Shown one piece after another: positions 32,841 through 42,130 of a DNA stretch of 64,000 bases (positions are counted from its first letter, which is position 1; each line of letters starts with the position of its first letter). This stretch comes from Dryococelus australis (Eukaryota > Arthropoda > Insecta > Phasmatodea > Phasmatidae). The notes beneath the pieces are model-generated. The model made no database searches. It was given only the letters and a program-made list of their open reading frames with translations, and was not told the origin of the DNA. Both the position numbers and the translations under genes were made by a program. The DNA lies in assembly GCA_029891345.1 (NCBI GenBank), contig CM057002.1, positions 59,386,777-59,450,776 of the forward strand. The letters are read 5' to 3'.

Positions 32841-34410
32841 GTGAATTCCAATATTCTATGACATGCGATGTATAAATTGTAAGCTATATTTGCCCATTTT
32901 TTCAGCAATGTGTTTCTGTTACATGGTGTCAACTACGAGTGGTGCACTCGTAGTTGTAACAAAATTTTAGAAGTCTGACTAGTGTCTGCCATTGATGCAG
33001 TAAAACGTGTCAACATAATTTGATTTAAAAAGCATAACTATGATATGTGACATATAATCTTATATATACTTTCTCAGCGCTCAACTAGTGTGACTAATAT
33101 GTGAATTTGGTTAAATGTATTAATCAGCATTTACATATGTTCATTAAAGGAACCACTTAAAGTGTCAACTACTGGTGCTCATAATTTATGCACTTTTCCC
33201 TTGAAGGATTTAGCGGCAGACAAGTTAACTTTTTATCGAACTGAAGTATTTTATTTCCAAATTTCTAATATACCCGCTGAACGGAAAATTCTTTCTCACT
33301 ATGACTCACTTCCAAGGTCTTGGCTCATCTGGACATAAACGTTAGTCGCGTTTTTAAACTTCTCAACAGACTAAAGTTAACTAATTTCGGCATTTTCTTT
33401 GTGAACATTTGGTATTGTAAACATATTGTATTTGACAGGCACAATTGCGCTCCTCCAAGACGAAATGAACGAACTTTCTTAACTTTTAATTTTCCAAATA
33501 TATGGTGTGCAATAAAGGTGGTACTCAAACCAGAATTAATTAGTTCCAGAGATTTTACGTCATCAATTTTTCTGAATCAATGACAGCGTAGACGTTTTCT
33601 TTTACTTCGTCGATAACTATTGCGGAAATTCTTCTATAATAAAATTAGTGGTTAAATTTTATTCCTGTTCCTAACTTTCTTAGTCATATCAAACTAATTT
33701 TACTCGGTTCCTGAAAAGAAATTGGGTTTGTCTGTTTTAAATGTAGAATTGTCTGGTTACTGTAAAAACAAAACTTGTTCACTGAGACTCCTATGAAATT
33801 AACTACACTAAATCTAAATACGTGGCCCAACTACTAATAAAACCACTGCATGTACAGTCATTTCCATTCACGGCAGTATTTGTGTCAGTACAAAAAGAAT
33901 CCTAAATTGCGGTAATAGATCAGATTGTGTGTATGGGTGTGTAGATCACTGAAAATGCTTAGGGACGTAGCTGGGACGTTCCTTTCCTGCAGGCGAAGTC
34001 TCTTTGTGACCCCAGTGCAGATGAACGTCAAACCATACCTATATTCCATCCTAGGGTGGGTATTGTAACATAAACTTTTGCAATTTCTGCAACCATTATT
34101 ATAATCTATATATTTTTACACATTATACACTGTCAATGTCAAACACGGTAATTTGCACACTTTTTCACACATGTTTAATTTTTATTTAGTTTTGTTAATT
34201 TTCGTATGTATAGGATTTTGAATAATTAGATGTTAGAATGGCAATAATTTATGTTTAAATTCCTTAGATAGCTAGATTTTATTTTTATCTGTATTTTAAT
34301 TACTAATTCAATATTTTCATTTATTTTCTTGGTCTCACACAATTGTAATTGTTTCAGGGAATTCATTGTGTTTTTTTATTACCTATTACGAGACCCATAA
34401 CTCTTTGACA
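32841..34410. other. No gene; small Repeat D end fragment
   Basis: 33715-33740 (AAAGAAATTGGGTTTGTCTG) matches the outer end of the Repeat D copy at 23.26 kb. Otherwise AT-rich with no recognisable content; frames of 87 and 67 codons at 33.32-33.58 kb lack motifs. Confidence 0.4.
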
Positions 34411-34411
34411 T

Positions 34412-34640
34412 AGGGAATTAGGCCGTTCGGAGTGTGTCAGATTAGCTGTTTGAGTAGGAAACCTTCCGATTGGCTGGCAGGTTTGAATCCTGCCCGTTAA
34501 TTGGGTAGCATGATAGTGTAAGGCTCGGCGGGTAGTTTCAGTTAGGAGATCGCTCTCTCTGCCGCCATCTTTCAACGAATTAAGACCTAAGTCAGGACGC
34601 ACGTCCAGAAGTTGGACGTAGCATAGGTTTTTTTTTAAAA
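34412..34640 (+). mobile_element. Possible tRNA-related repeat
   Basis: GGCAGGTTTGAATCCTGCCC at about 34478 forms a perfect T-arm stem and loop with a B-box-like core. An upstream TTAGCTGTTTGAGTAGG could be a poor A box. No acceptor stem pairs, so a functional tRNA is unlikely. Only one copy is present here, so a SINE identity is a guess. Confidence 0.3.
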
Positions 34641-36140
34641 GTAGTATATTAGGGTGTTTTAGTTTCTACAGTTTGCTTGGATAATATTGTTTTGTTTCTA
34701 CGTAGATAAGTGTGCTGTAAGCCCCTCAGTATTGTGAGCAGCTGAATAGGAACTTAGGTCAGTTAGACACTGTAACGTCCCGTGAGCTGCAAACCACGTT
34801 AAGAAACACCTTAACTCTATGAAGTTTGAATACTACTCCTCATTTCCCTGAGATCCCGTCCTGCTTTCTACTATAAATGATATCATCCTACACGTAAACT
34901 ATTTTTCTACACTACTAGTTTTTCTACGAGTTTAGTCTACATGTCGTACCGACCTAAAAGAGCGGCCAGTTGCAATAGAACATTTACCACAACACCATGT
35001 TGGCACGTCGTTTATAACAGATAAGAACCGGCACATTTTTAACCATAATTTTACCTGAGAGACAGAGTTTTTAATGTTCTACCACTAAGCTGAGCCAAGT
35101 TTAATTTTTCCAAGTAATAATTGCAGACGTTTTCATTCAGTGATTTTAAACTAACACGTCAGGTTAGTTTACGTTTTTTTAATAAGTGTATTGTTAACGA
35201 CCGTTATGTCTGACCACTTCCTATCGGCAGTGCCAGTTTGAATGATTTTCATAAACCCTTTGCTATTGCCAGTCAAGATTTTTAACTAGTTTCATTTGCA
35301 GCCAGAATACATATCAATTAAATTAAAGAAACTGAATTTGAAACAAAATAATTTGGCTGGAAACTTTATGTAGTCTGACGTCTTTTCCTATTTGCATGAA
35401 TAATAATTTTCACTTCCTCGCCTTCACTGATAACCCAGTTCTGCATCATTTCTGCATGTCCTTATGAATAGTAAGTTGCATAATTTTCAGAGTGTGAGAA
35501 ATGGCCACTGGTCTCAAGTAAGTATGGTAAACTAAGGTGTGTGTTCGCATCGAACGACTGGTTCTCGAGTATGCAAGGGGCAGGCAGACATTTTCCTCAG
35601 GGGAGAAATATTCTACTATCATACTGCTCAGTTGTAATAAATTTTGTTAACAATATACCTAACCTAAAACACGATATCAACACATGCTTTTATTTAACAC
35701 TGTTTTATAAGCTCATAGGAGAGTATGGTTATTCAAACAGCTCAGCTCAATAGTACACTACCGTTATTCCACACGTTGTCACGCATTTTCTATTCAGTGC
35801 CGCATGGTAATATCCTGTCTGCTCATATTTTATGTTCATACTACTTGGAATAGGCCTACAGCACGAGCAGCAAATACATATGGCAGGGCACTTGGCATTG
35901 TGCGACGCCTGTAATGCAGGCAAGCTGCGTGTACTTTTTTCAGTAAGCTGGTGTGCATAAACTATAGTGATCTATTGACACAGGGAAATTAGACGGCTTC
36001 ATGATAATTTATTATGTGAATGCATGTCTACACTTCAGTATGTAGGAGGATCACAGCCGATCACTTCTCGCCTGTGAACTCAAGTCGAAAACACCTCAAT
36101 TTCTGCTCTGTTAATGTGGCATATCTGTTTTTCAGCTTGT
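34641..36140. other. No gene called
   Basis: At 35491-35517 a 27-base segment sits between TTTTCAG and GTAAGTAT, resembling a micro-exon that would encode SVRNGHWSQ. Nothing corroborates it. The rest is AT-rich. Confidence 0.35.
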
Positions 36141-36895
36141 TTGTGAGTTGTTGGGCCTGCGCTTCGCGGTAGACTTTCCATACAAATGGTGAGGTGAACC
36201 TGCACAACGTGTGGATGTGGGGTCAGGAGCACCCACATGAAACCACCGAATACGAGCGCAGCTTCCCCCAAAGTGAACGTGTTTTGCGCTGTACCCAAAG
36301 ACATGGTTGCCGGCCCTTTCTTTTCTCACGAGCCCACTGTTATTGGAATTCCTTATTTGGAAATGCTTGCAGAGTGGTTGTTTCCTCAGTTAGAAGAAGC
36401 GGCGAGGGACTTCATTCTCTAGCAGGATGGTGCGCCACTCCATTGGTACCTAGCTGTTCGCGGATACCTGAACGAGATGTTGCCGCAACGCTGGATTGGT
36501 CGCGGAGCAGCTGGTGACCAGGCTCTTCATCACTGGCCCCCAAGAAGCCTGGATCTTACCCCATGTGATTTTCTTCTACGGTGGTACATAAAGGATCATG
36601 TTATTCGTCCACCATTGCCGGCTAACACTGACGACCTCAAAACGCAAAACGAGAATTACGGACGCCATCCAAACCGTAACACCGGATATGCTGACAAGAG
36701 TGTGGAACGAGTTTGAGTATCGCGTATATGTCGTTCGGGCCGCTCGTGGTGGTCACATTGAACATTTACGAAGGCATGGAAAACAAAATTCATGGTTCCA
36801 CGGTTCATTTGATTGGTCAACGAAGGTTTTAGGTTGTTTTGTTTCGATATTATACTAGACTGCAAATTTGGGGTATTATTATATACTCATCCTGT
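36140..36895 (+). mobile_element. Mariner-like element, 5' end not found
   Basis: Contains the transposase remnant. The 3' side ends with GGGGTATTATTATATACTCA followed by TCCTGTA, whose reverse complement starts TACAGGATGAGTATATAATA, typical of a mariner inverted terminus. No matching 5' terminus was found upstream, so the element is probably 5'-truncated. Confidence 0.6.
36155..36790 (+). pseudogene. Mariner-type transposase, DD41D spacing, inactivated
   Basis: Translation across three frames gives TFHTNGEVNLHNVWMWGQEH, PKVNVFCAVPKDMVAGPFF, DFIL, a stop, QDGAPLHW, YLNEMLPQRWIGRG, LDLTPCDFLL, and finally DMLTRVWNEFEYR with GGHIEHL. The second and third catalytic aspartates are present (codons 36426-36428 and 36552-36554) with 41 residues between them. 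The codon region of the first aspartate, just before TFHTNG, is destroyed. A frameshift near 36260, a nonsense codon at 36420-36422 and a frameshift near 36645 inactivate the gene. The spacing matches the DD41D branch of Tc1/mariner elements. Confidence 0.85.
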
Positions 36896-37152
36896 AGAAC
36901 TCACTTATATGAACGCAAATAGCTAATAAAGCGAAATATCAAATTTGAGATCAACACAGTTTGTTAAGAAAAAGATAATTAATACTGGCATTATTTAGAC
37001 CAATTAATTATCATTGAACATTAATTCATATAGCAAATTGAAATGTTTGGTAGAGTTATGTTAATGTTGGTATATAGCGAGTATGATATTTTCAATAACG
37101 CCAGTGTAGGTTAAGCCTGTATGCTACCATAAATTTTTCCGTTCTACCTCAG
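36896..37152. other. AT-rich sequence before a candidate exon
   Basis: Ends with a pyrimidine-rich stretch, TTTTTCCGTTCTACCTCAG, a good 3' splice-site sequence. Confidence 0.4.
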
Positions 37153-37250
37153 GAGGAAGCTTCCACGAGACCTACGACCCGGGCATGTATGCTAGCAGCT
37201 ATGGAGGTTTCTTTGGAATAACCTGCCCTACGATACTTGTTGCCGCACAA
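37153..37250 (+). other. Candidate internal coding exon
   Basis: A 98-base segment lies between TTCCGTTCTACCTCAG and GTAAGGACG. Only one frame is open throughout: after two bases completing a codon it encodes 32 residues, GSFHETYDPGMYASSYGGFF followed by GITCPTILVAAQ. The other two forward frames contain stops. It is much less AT-rich than its flanks, as expected of a coding exon. The product is not recognised. The start phase would accept the one-base overhang of the candidate exon at 30426-30474; the end phase is zero, and no downstream partner was found. Confidence 0.4.
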
Positions 37251-37454
37251 GTAAGGACGAGTCCATTTTTTACAATTTTACTTCTGCAACTGTGGCTCAG
37301 AAACAACCTTCACTCACGATTTCAGCATTATACGTTTATGCACAGAGCCTAATAGTTGAGTTGTTTTGACTGGAAATTTAGTTTTGAATACACACGAATG
37401 AGTGCCTCGATTATTACACAATGTTATTTTAAAATTATTAATAATCATTTTCAT

Positions 37455-38078
37455 GATTTTTGACGTGAATATGTCTTTAAATTTGCAACCATAGAGGGGA
37501 GGAAATCCAGAAAATCCGATGATAACAAAATCGGAGGATACAGTTTGGCATTGCAGCTCCGAATCTATCGTCTACATTCAAAATTCAATTACACCACTCG
37601 ATTCACAAAGGAGCAAGGAATATGTTTCGTTGGGGGGGAGGGGGGGGGGGGACGACGAAATTGTGAGTTCGTTTCGCCGCGTCTCGCAAATTCCGTGTAG
37701 TATAACTTTCGGCTTGGAGAAGCTACGATGTTCGTTTGAATTTCAATCGACAGCTCTCGTTAAGATCAATCGATCGCGTGTATAGAAACATTTGTGTGGC
37801 GTGGTTGAGGTAAAATTATTTGCGTGTAATGTAAAAAATTAAGAAAAATTAACACAATCTGGGCCTATATTCGTCAGAAAGTCAAGTCGAAATACAGAAA
37901 TCGTATACGGTTGGAAAAAGCATCTCAAAAGCAATCCAGTGATATCCATAAAACCTCATATGATTGAGTGAAGCGGTCCCGGGAACGTAAAATAAACATC
38001 AAGGCGTCCGAGCGCGTCAACGTAGACGTATTCACGCAAGACAAACGGCTGTGTCCCCAACACAGCCAAACACAATAT
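37455..38078 (+). mobile_element. Repeat D, full-length copy
   Basis: TTTTTGACGTGAATATGTCT at the left and GTAGACGTATTCACGCAAGA towards the right form imperfect inverted ends. A G-tract at about 37634-37651 and a hairpin (GGCTGTGT/ACACAGCC) at about 38048-38068 are notable. It matches the minus-strand copy at 23.26-23.92 kb across about 620 bp. Confidence 0.8.
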
Positions 38079-38398
38079 TTTTCTATTCTATTTATCCGTG
38101 TTTAAGAGTCTTGCTCTTCATGAAAACAAAATGACTCCTCCTCGTCAACCCTCTCTCTGATTGGACGAAATTTCAACCTTCCATCGAAAATTGCGCCCGA
38201 CCAATTACAAAAAGTTCACAAGAGCGGCGGGCAATAGGCCAAGTCTTCCACAGAAACATCCGTACGTGCGGCCATGCAGGAATTTTCCTTCATAGTGTTA
38301 TGGCAAACGAGGTGTTGCCTGGTGCCAATTTCGATACGAGTGGCAGGGAGCCACTCAATGAACGACGATAGGAGGGGAATTGGGTGGCGCGGCCAGAC

Positions 38399-38406
38399 TA
38401 TATAAA
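38399..38406 (+). promoter_or_regulatory. TATA box candidate
   Basis: TATATAAA, 34 bases upstream of the ATG of the candidate signal-peptide exon. CCAAT-type words (TGATTGG near 38159 and GACCAATTAC near 38199) lie further upstream. The short distance to the ATG would leave a 5' leader of only about 10 bases if transcription starts 30 bases from the box. Confidence 0.35.
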
Positions 38407-38439
38407 CGGGGTCGTCAGAGTGTCGGCCATCGCTGAAAA

Positions 38440-38491
38440 ATGCGAAGTGTAGCGATCCTCACTGCTGGATTCTACGGGCTGCTGACTGCAG
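38440..38491 (+). other. Candidate first exon encoding a signal peptide
   Basis: ATG at 38440 encodes MRSVAILTAGFYGLLTA, a basic N-terminus, hydrophobic core and small residues as in a secretory signal, ending CTGCAG before the donor-like GTGCGTAAT at 38492. Short signal-peptide exons behind a TATA box are common in insect cuticle and other secreted-protein genes, which is the basis of this call. No second exon was identified downstream, so the gene is unproven and may continue past repeats or be dead. Confidence 0.35.
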
Positions 38492-39640
38492 GTGCGTAAT
38501 GAATGGATTGGAATGCATCGGACCTTGGAAGCACCCCGATGCTACCCTTCACTCCTGGGCCAGCGGATTCGCCACCACCACTGGTAGGCCCCGGATGTCT
38601 CGCGTTTCCCAGACTTACGGGTATTTTGGAGGAAGGGCAGAGGGTGGCTCCCCGAAAAAACTCCCCCCACCTTCACCCATGGAGTGGAGATCCTGGCATA
38701 GGCGCCGAAGGGCGAAGATGGAGTCGGTGTCATGACTGAGCTGTCCGGTTTTCCGACGCACTCGACCAGAAGCAGGGAGGCCCTGCATCCTCAGTTGATG
38801 TCAGTACTGCAGTGCTGGTTAAGCCCACATGGCAGTATTGACAGTAGCTCAATTTCAAGGGCGCCTGCGCCCATACGATGACTTGCTTCGGCGCGGGGTC
38901 CCCCGCAATACACACCAGCTGCGATCTCATTTCATTTCAACCCGCATCAAACCAACAGAAGTCTTTCTTCCGAACTAACAAATACCCTAGTTTATCCAGC
39001 CCTAATCCAGTTAAAATGAATTATTTTTTCCTCGGCGACTGTCGCATAGATTTTCTACGGCCCTCTCCGCTTTGCCTGGTTTGCTGTGCTCTTCCATCTA
39101 GACCCTTCTTCTTTCGGGGTGTACACATGGCTACAATTGTGCCCTTGGCACGATAACCCTACTTAGCCGAGATGCATGCTCCCTTTATAATAATTAAACC
39201 CGATCTAAGGCGTAAATGGCTGGCCCTGAAAGTCTGAGACACACCTCATTCTCTAAACGACATAGATACTAACAAGCATGTCGGAGGGCACACGGAACAG
39301 TGAAGGTGCTCACGCTGGCGTAGCGAGATTAAGGGACTCGCCAGTTAATAAAAAAAATTGTCGGCCATCTTTCTTCCTTCCTACTCCGGGTCACCGACGG
39401 CGCAGGGTGCTGCCGTCGCTGACCGCCTTCGAGCTCCGGTGACGAGACACGACAACGACTGAGGAGACGATCCGCCAGGGGATCCTGAGAGGCGTTCCCC
39501 GCTGTGCGGGCCTGACCAACCCGTTCTGTGTATTGATTCAGTGGTGAGTCCAATTTGGATAGCAGCGTATATCGAGGAGATTGCCTATATTGCTCCAGTA
39601 GCAGCTATATTGGGAAGCGTTTGCCGTTGAGATTTAATAA
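38492..39640. other. GC-richer segment, no gene recognised
   Basis: About 1.1 kb, clearly less AT-rich than the surroundings. Overlapping frames of 60-92 codons on both strands contain no motif. It could be intron plus exons of the candidate secreted-protein gene or the 5' part of an unrecognised element; the sequence does not decide. Confidence 0.35.
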
Positions 39641-39880
39641 CGAGTGAGTGAATGAAGAGATTTGGGCGGCTCTTAACAGCGAGGGCTTGAGAGCCAATGA
39701 GAGTGATTGAGGCGAATATGAAGGGGCGGGGGAAGCGGGAGATCCCCGAGAAAGCCCGCCGACCAGCGGCATCATTAGGCACGATTCCCACTTGCAAAAA
39801 TCCGGTGACCCGACCGGGGATTGAGCTCGGTTCGCCTTGGTGAGAGGCGAAAGTGCTAATCGCTCTGCCACCGAGGCCCC
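39641..39880 (-). mobile_element. SINE family A, near full-length
   Basis: Minus-strand copy with head GGGGCCTCGGTGGCAGAGCG, B-box-like GAGCTCAATCCCCGGTCGGG, CGGGGATCTCCCGCTTCC and a 3' CTGTTAAGAGCCGCCC end. The A box is degenerate. Confidence 0.85.
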
Positions 39881-39885
39881 GTTTA

Positions 39886-40365
39886 ATAACGATTTATTGA
39901 GATTAACCAGCAGATATTGTCTTATCTTAGAATCCAAAAAGTAATTATATTTTATATAATTAATTGAGTTAATTATCGAGAGAATTCCTGGTTATCAGAT
40001 ATATTATAAAGTCAGGACTGTAAGTCGAGCTGAGATAAATTGATGAGTAACATGTAGCTACGTCCCTTAGGAGACACCGGTGTATTAAAGGGTAATAGAA
40101 CAATGGCGTAAAGGCTTCATATTCAGTGTGGTCCCTCCCGGCGGCCACAACAGCTGCTCGAAGTAGCGACCGCCAACGTAGTCGCACGCTTTGCACCTGC
40201 GGCTCGTGTCACGGCGGGACTCGTTCCTCTACACGCGCGACTGCACTAGGATCTTCGTGCCGCCGCTACTAGGTGCCCGTCGCACGCAACAGCTGCTCGG
40301 TAGATGAAGCTCTTCACGTGACGCATAAGAACGAGCCTGCGCGGACATCGTGGAAGACACGCTGC
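39886..40365. other. No gene; GC-rich patch
   Basis: 40120-40350 is GC- and CpG-rich with paired words (CAACAGCTGCTCG occurs at about 40147 and 40286). No coding motif. Confidence 0.4.
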
Positions 40366-40367
40366 TA

Positions 40368-41205
40368 AAGTCTGTTCACCATAAAGTGATGAACTTTTGA
40401 AATCAACCGTAGAAAAAAAAGTCACTGCCCATGCCTGCATCTATTATAACGGGCGTACTGAGTGACACGCGCCCAGTAAAGTTGGTGTAGGCTGTTCACG
40501 GTAAAATTAGCACTTTTGAAACGCCTGCTTTAAGATCTTCTTGCATACACGTTGCGTATTCTTCCGCCTTATGCAAAATTAACGTTGATATGTACCTCAT
40601 CGCTTTATTTATGCGTCTGTCGAATGAAACTGTGAAATTATTAAGAAAATAAATACTTTACTAATCCGCTCATTTTTACACTTCGATGCATAAAAAAAAA
40701 CAGAAATCGAGGGAAAATAATTTAAGTTATCGCAAATGGTTACCTAGCACTTTTTATTCGACTTTGATATATGGAGCTACTTTCCTCTCCATCTTTACCA
40801 ACATTACTGGGCACATGTCACTCATTGCGCCCGTTAGTAGGCGAAGTGACGTTTTTCTAAATTTGATTTCAAAAGTGCTCACTTTATCGAGAATAGCCTT
40901 TAACGATGGATGGGAAATAGTCCCGTATCTTAACATCGAATTAAAAGTGTTAGGTAAACATTTGTAACAACTTAAATTATTTATTTCGCTTTGTACTTTT
41001 TTAGCGCACCGGAGTGTAAAAGAGAACAGATTTGGAAATATTTACTTTTCAAATAGTTTCGAAGTTTAACTTGACCGACCTATGAATAAAATGATGAGGC
41101 CCATGCCAGTGTTCATTCTACATAAGATGGAAGAATACGCATCGTGCATACAATTAGATCTCAAGCAGGTCTTTCAAAAATGCTCATTTTATCGTGAACA
41201 GCCTT
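40368..41205 (+). mobile_element. TAGGCTGTTCACG MITE split by an insertion of its own family
   Basis: Outer copy in two parts: 40368-40487 (AAGTCTGTTCACCATAAAGT to AAAGTTGGTG) and 40901-41205 (ACGATGGATGGGAAATAGTC to TCGTGAACAGCCTT), TA on both sides. The uninterrupted copies read straight across this junction as AAAGTTGGTAACGATGG. Confidence 0.9.
40488..40900 (-). mobile_element. Inner MITE of the same family, reversed
   Basis: TAGGCTGTTCACGGTAAAAT to ATAGCCTT, oriented opposite to its host. It occupies the TA of GTTGGTAACGATGG; the right copy of the target is TA and the left has become TG. This directly shows a TA target duplication. Confidence 0.92.
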
Positions 41206-41212
41206 TATAGTC

Positions 41213-41610
41213 TGCTCGAGGTTTCGTCACACTTTTTGGATCAAACCTTGGAAAAATCATCCAGTGTATGACGTGATTACTTGTTTCCTATACATGACAT
41301 GTGACGCAAGCGTTTTATAATTGCGTTAGCATAAAGGAACACAAAATAACCTATATTTTAGCTAATACTGTATTCTTACTTATATTTTATCGATAAATTA
41401 TAATATTTCATTTATAATTGATGTGAATAAATCCAGGGAGAAAACAGGTGTGTTTGTAATGCCTATTGAGAAACAGTTCTTATACAAAAATTTAATATTA
41501 AATATTATTGAACGGATTGCGTACGAATGCGGTGCGCTGTCCCATTGGTGTAATTTTCTGAACTCGGTTAGGCTATGTTTGAATGAGGAAGAGGAGAAGA
41601 AATTAAAAAA
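41213..41610 (+). mobile_element. Repeat C copy
   Basis: TCGTCACACTTTTTGGATCA through GATGTGAATAAATCCAGGGA to GAATGCGGTGCGCTGTCCC, matching the copies at 22.0 and 46.7 kb. Confidence 0.75.
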
Positions 41611-41810
41611 AGTAACAGCTATGCTTAGTATGATAATATATTTCGTTATTATAGTAACAGGAAATTTAAAAAGTATTTATATAGCCTATTAACTAAGTAC
41701 TGAGAATTATTCGTAACATTTTAACTTAACTCTTACTTAAAGCATATGGTTTGAACATAATGCACGTAGCCCTCTCCTTAATGCGTTTTTAATCCAGATT
41801 TGCCTTTTAG
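41611..41810. other. AT-rich spacer
   Basis: Nothing recognised. Confidence 0.4.
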
Positions 41811-42002
41811 GATGATATGAGGTAAGAATGGAGTAGCGCGGGAATGCAAGGGCGGGGAAACGGAAGATCCCCGAGAAAACCAGCCGAACATCGACATCGT
41901 CCGGCACGGTTCTCACTTACGAAAATCCGGGTGTGAACCGGCCGGGGATTGAATCCTGCGCGCATTGGTGGGAGGCGAGCAGGCTAACCACTCAGCTACA
42001 GT
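41811..42002 (-). mobile_element. SINE family A, 3'-truncated
   Basis: Minus strand: CTGTAGCTGAGTGGTTAGCC (A box), GATTCAATCCCCGGCCGG (B box) and GGGGATCTTCCGTTTCCC. The terminal AAGAGCCGCCC segment is missing. Confidence 0.8.
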
Positions 42003-42130
42003 TACAGAAAGTAAGTTATCAAAACTACAGTAAAACAGTGATTTTCAGGGTAATGTGTATTTTAACAATTGACTGCAACCACTGCGAAACCCACCATTTT
42101 CGAGGAGCTCACCTACCTGGTGCAATTGCT

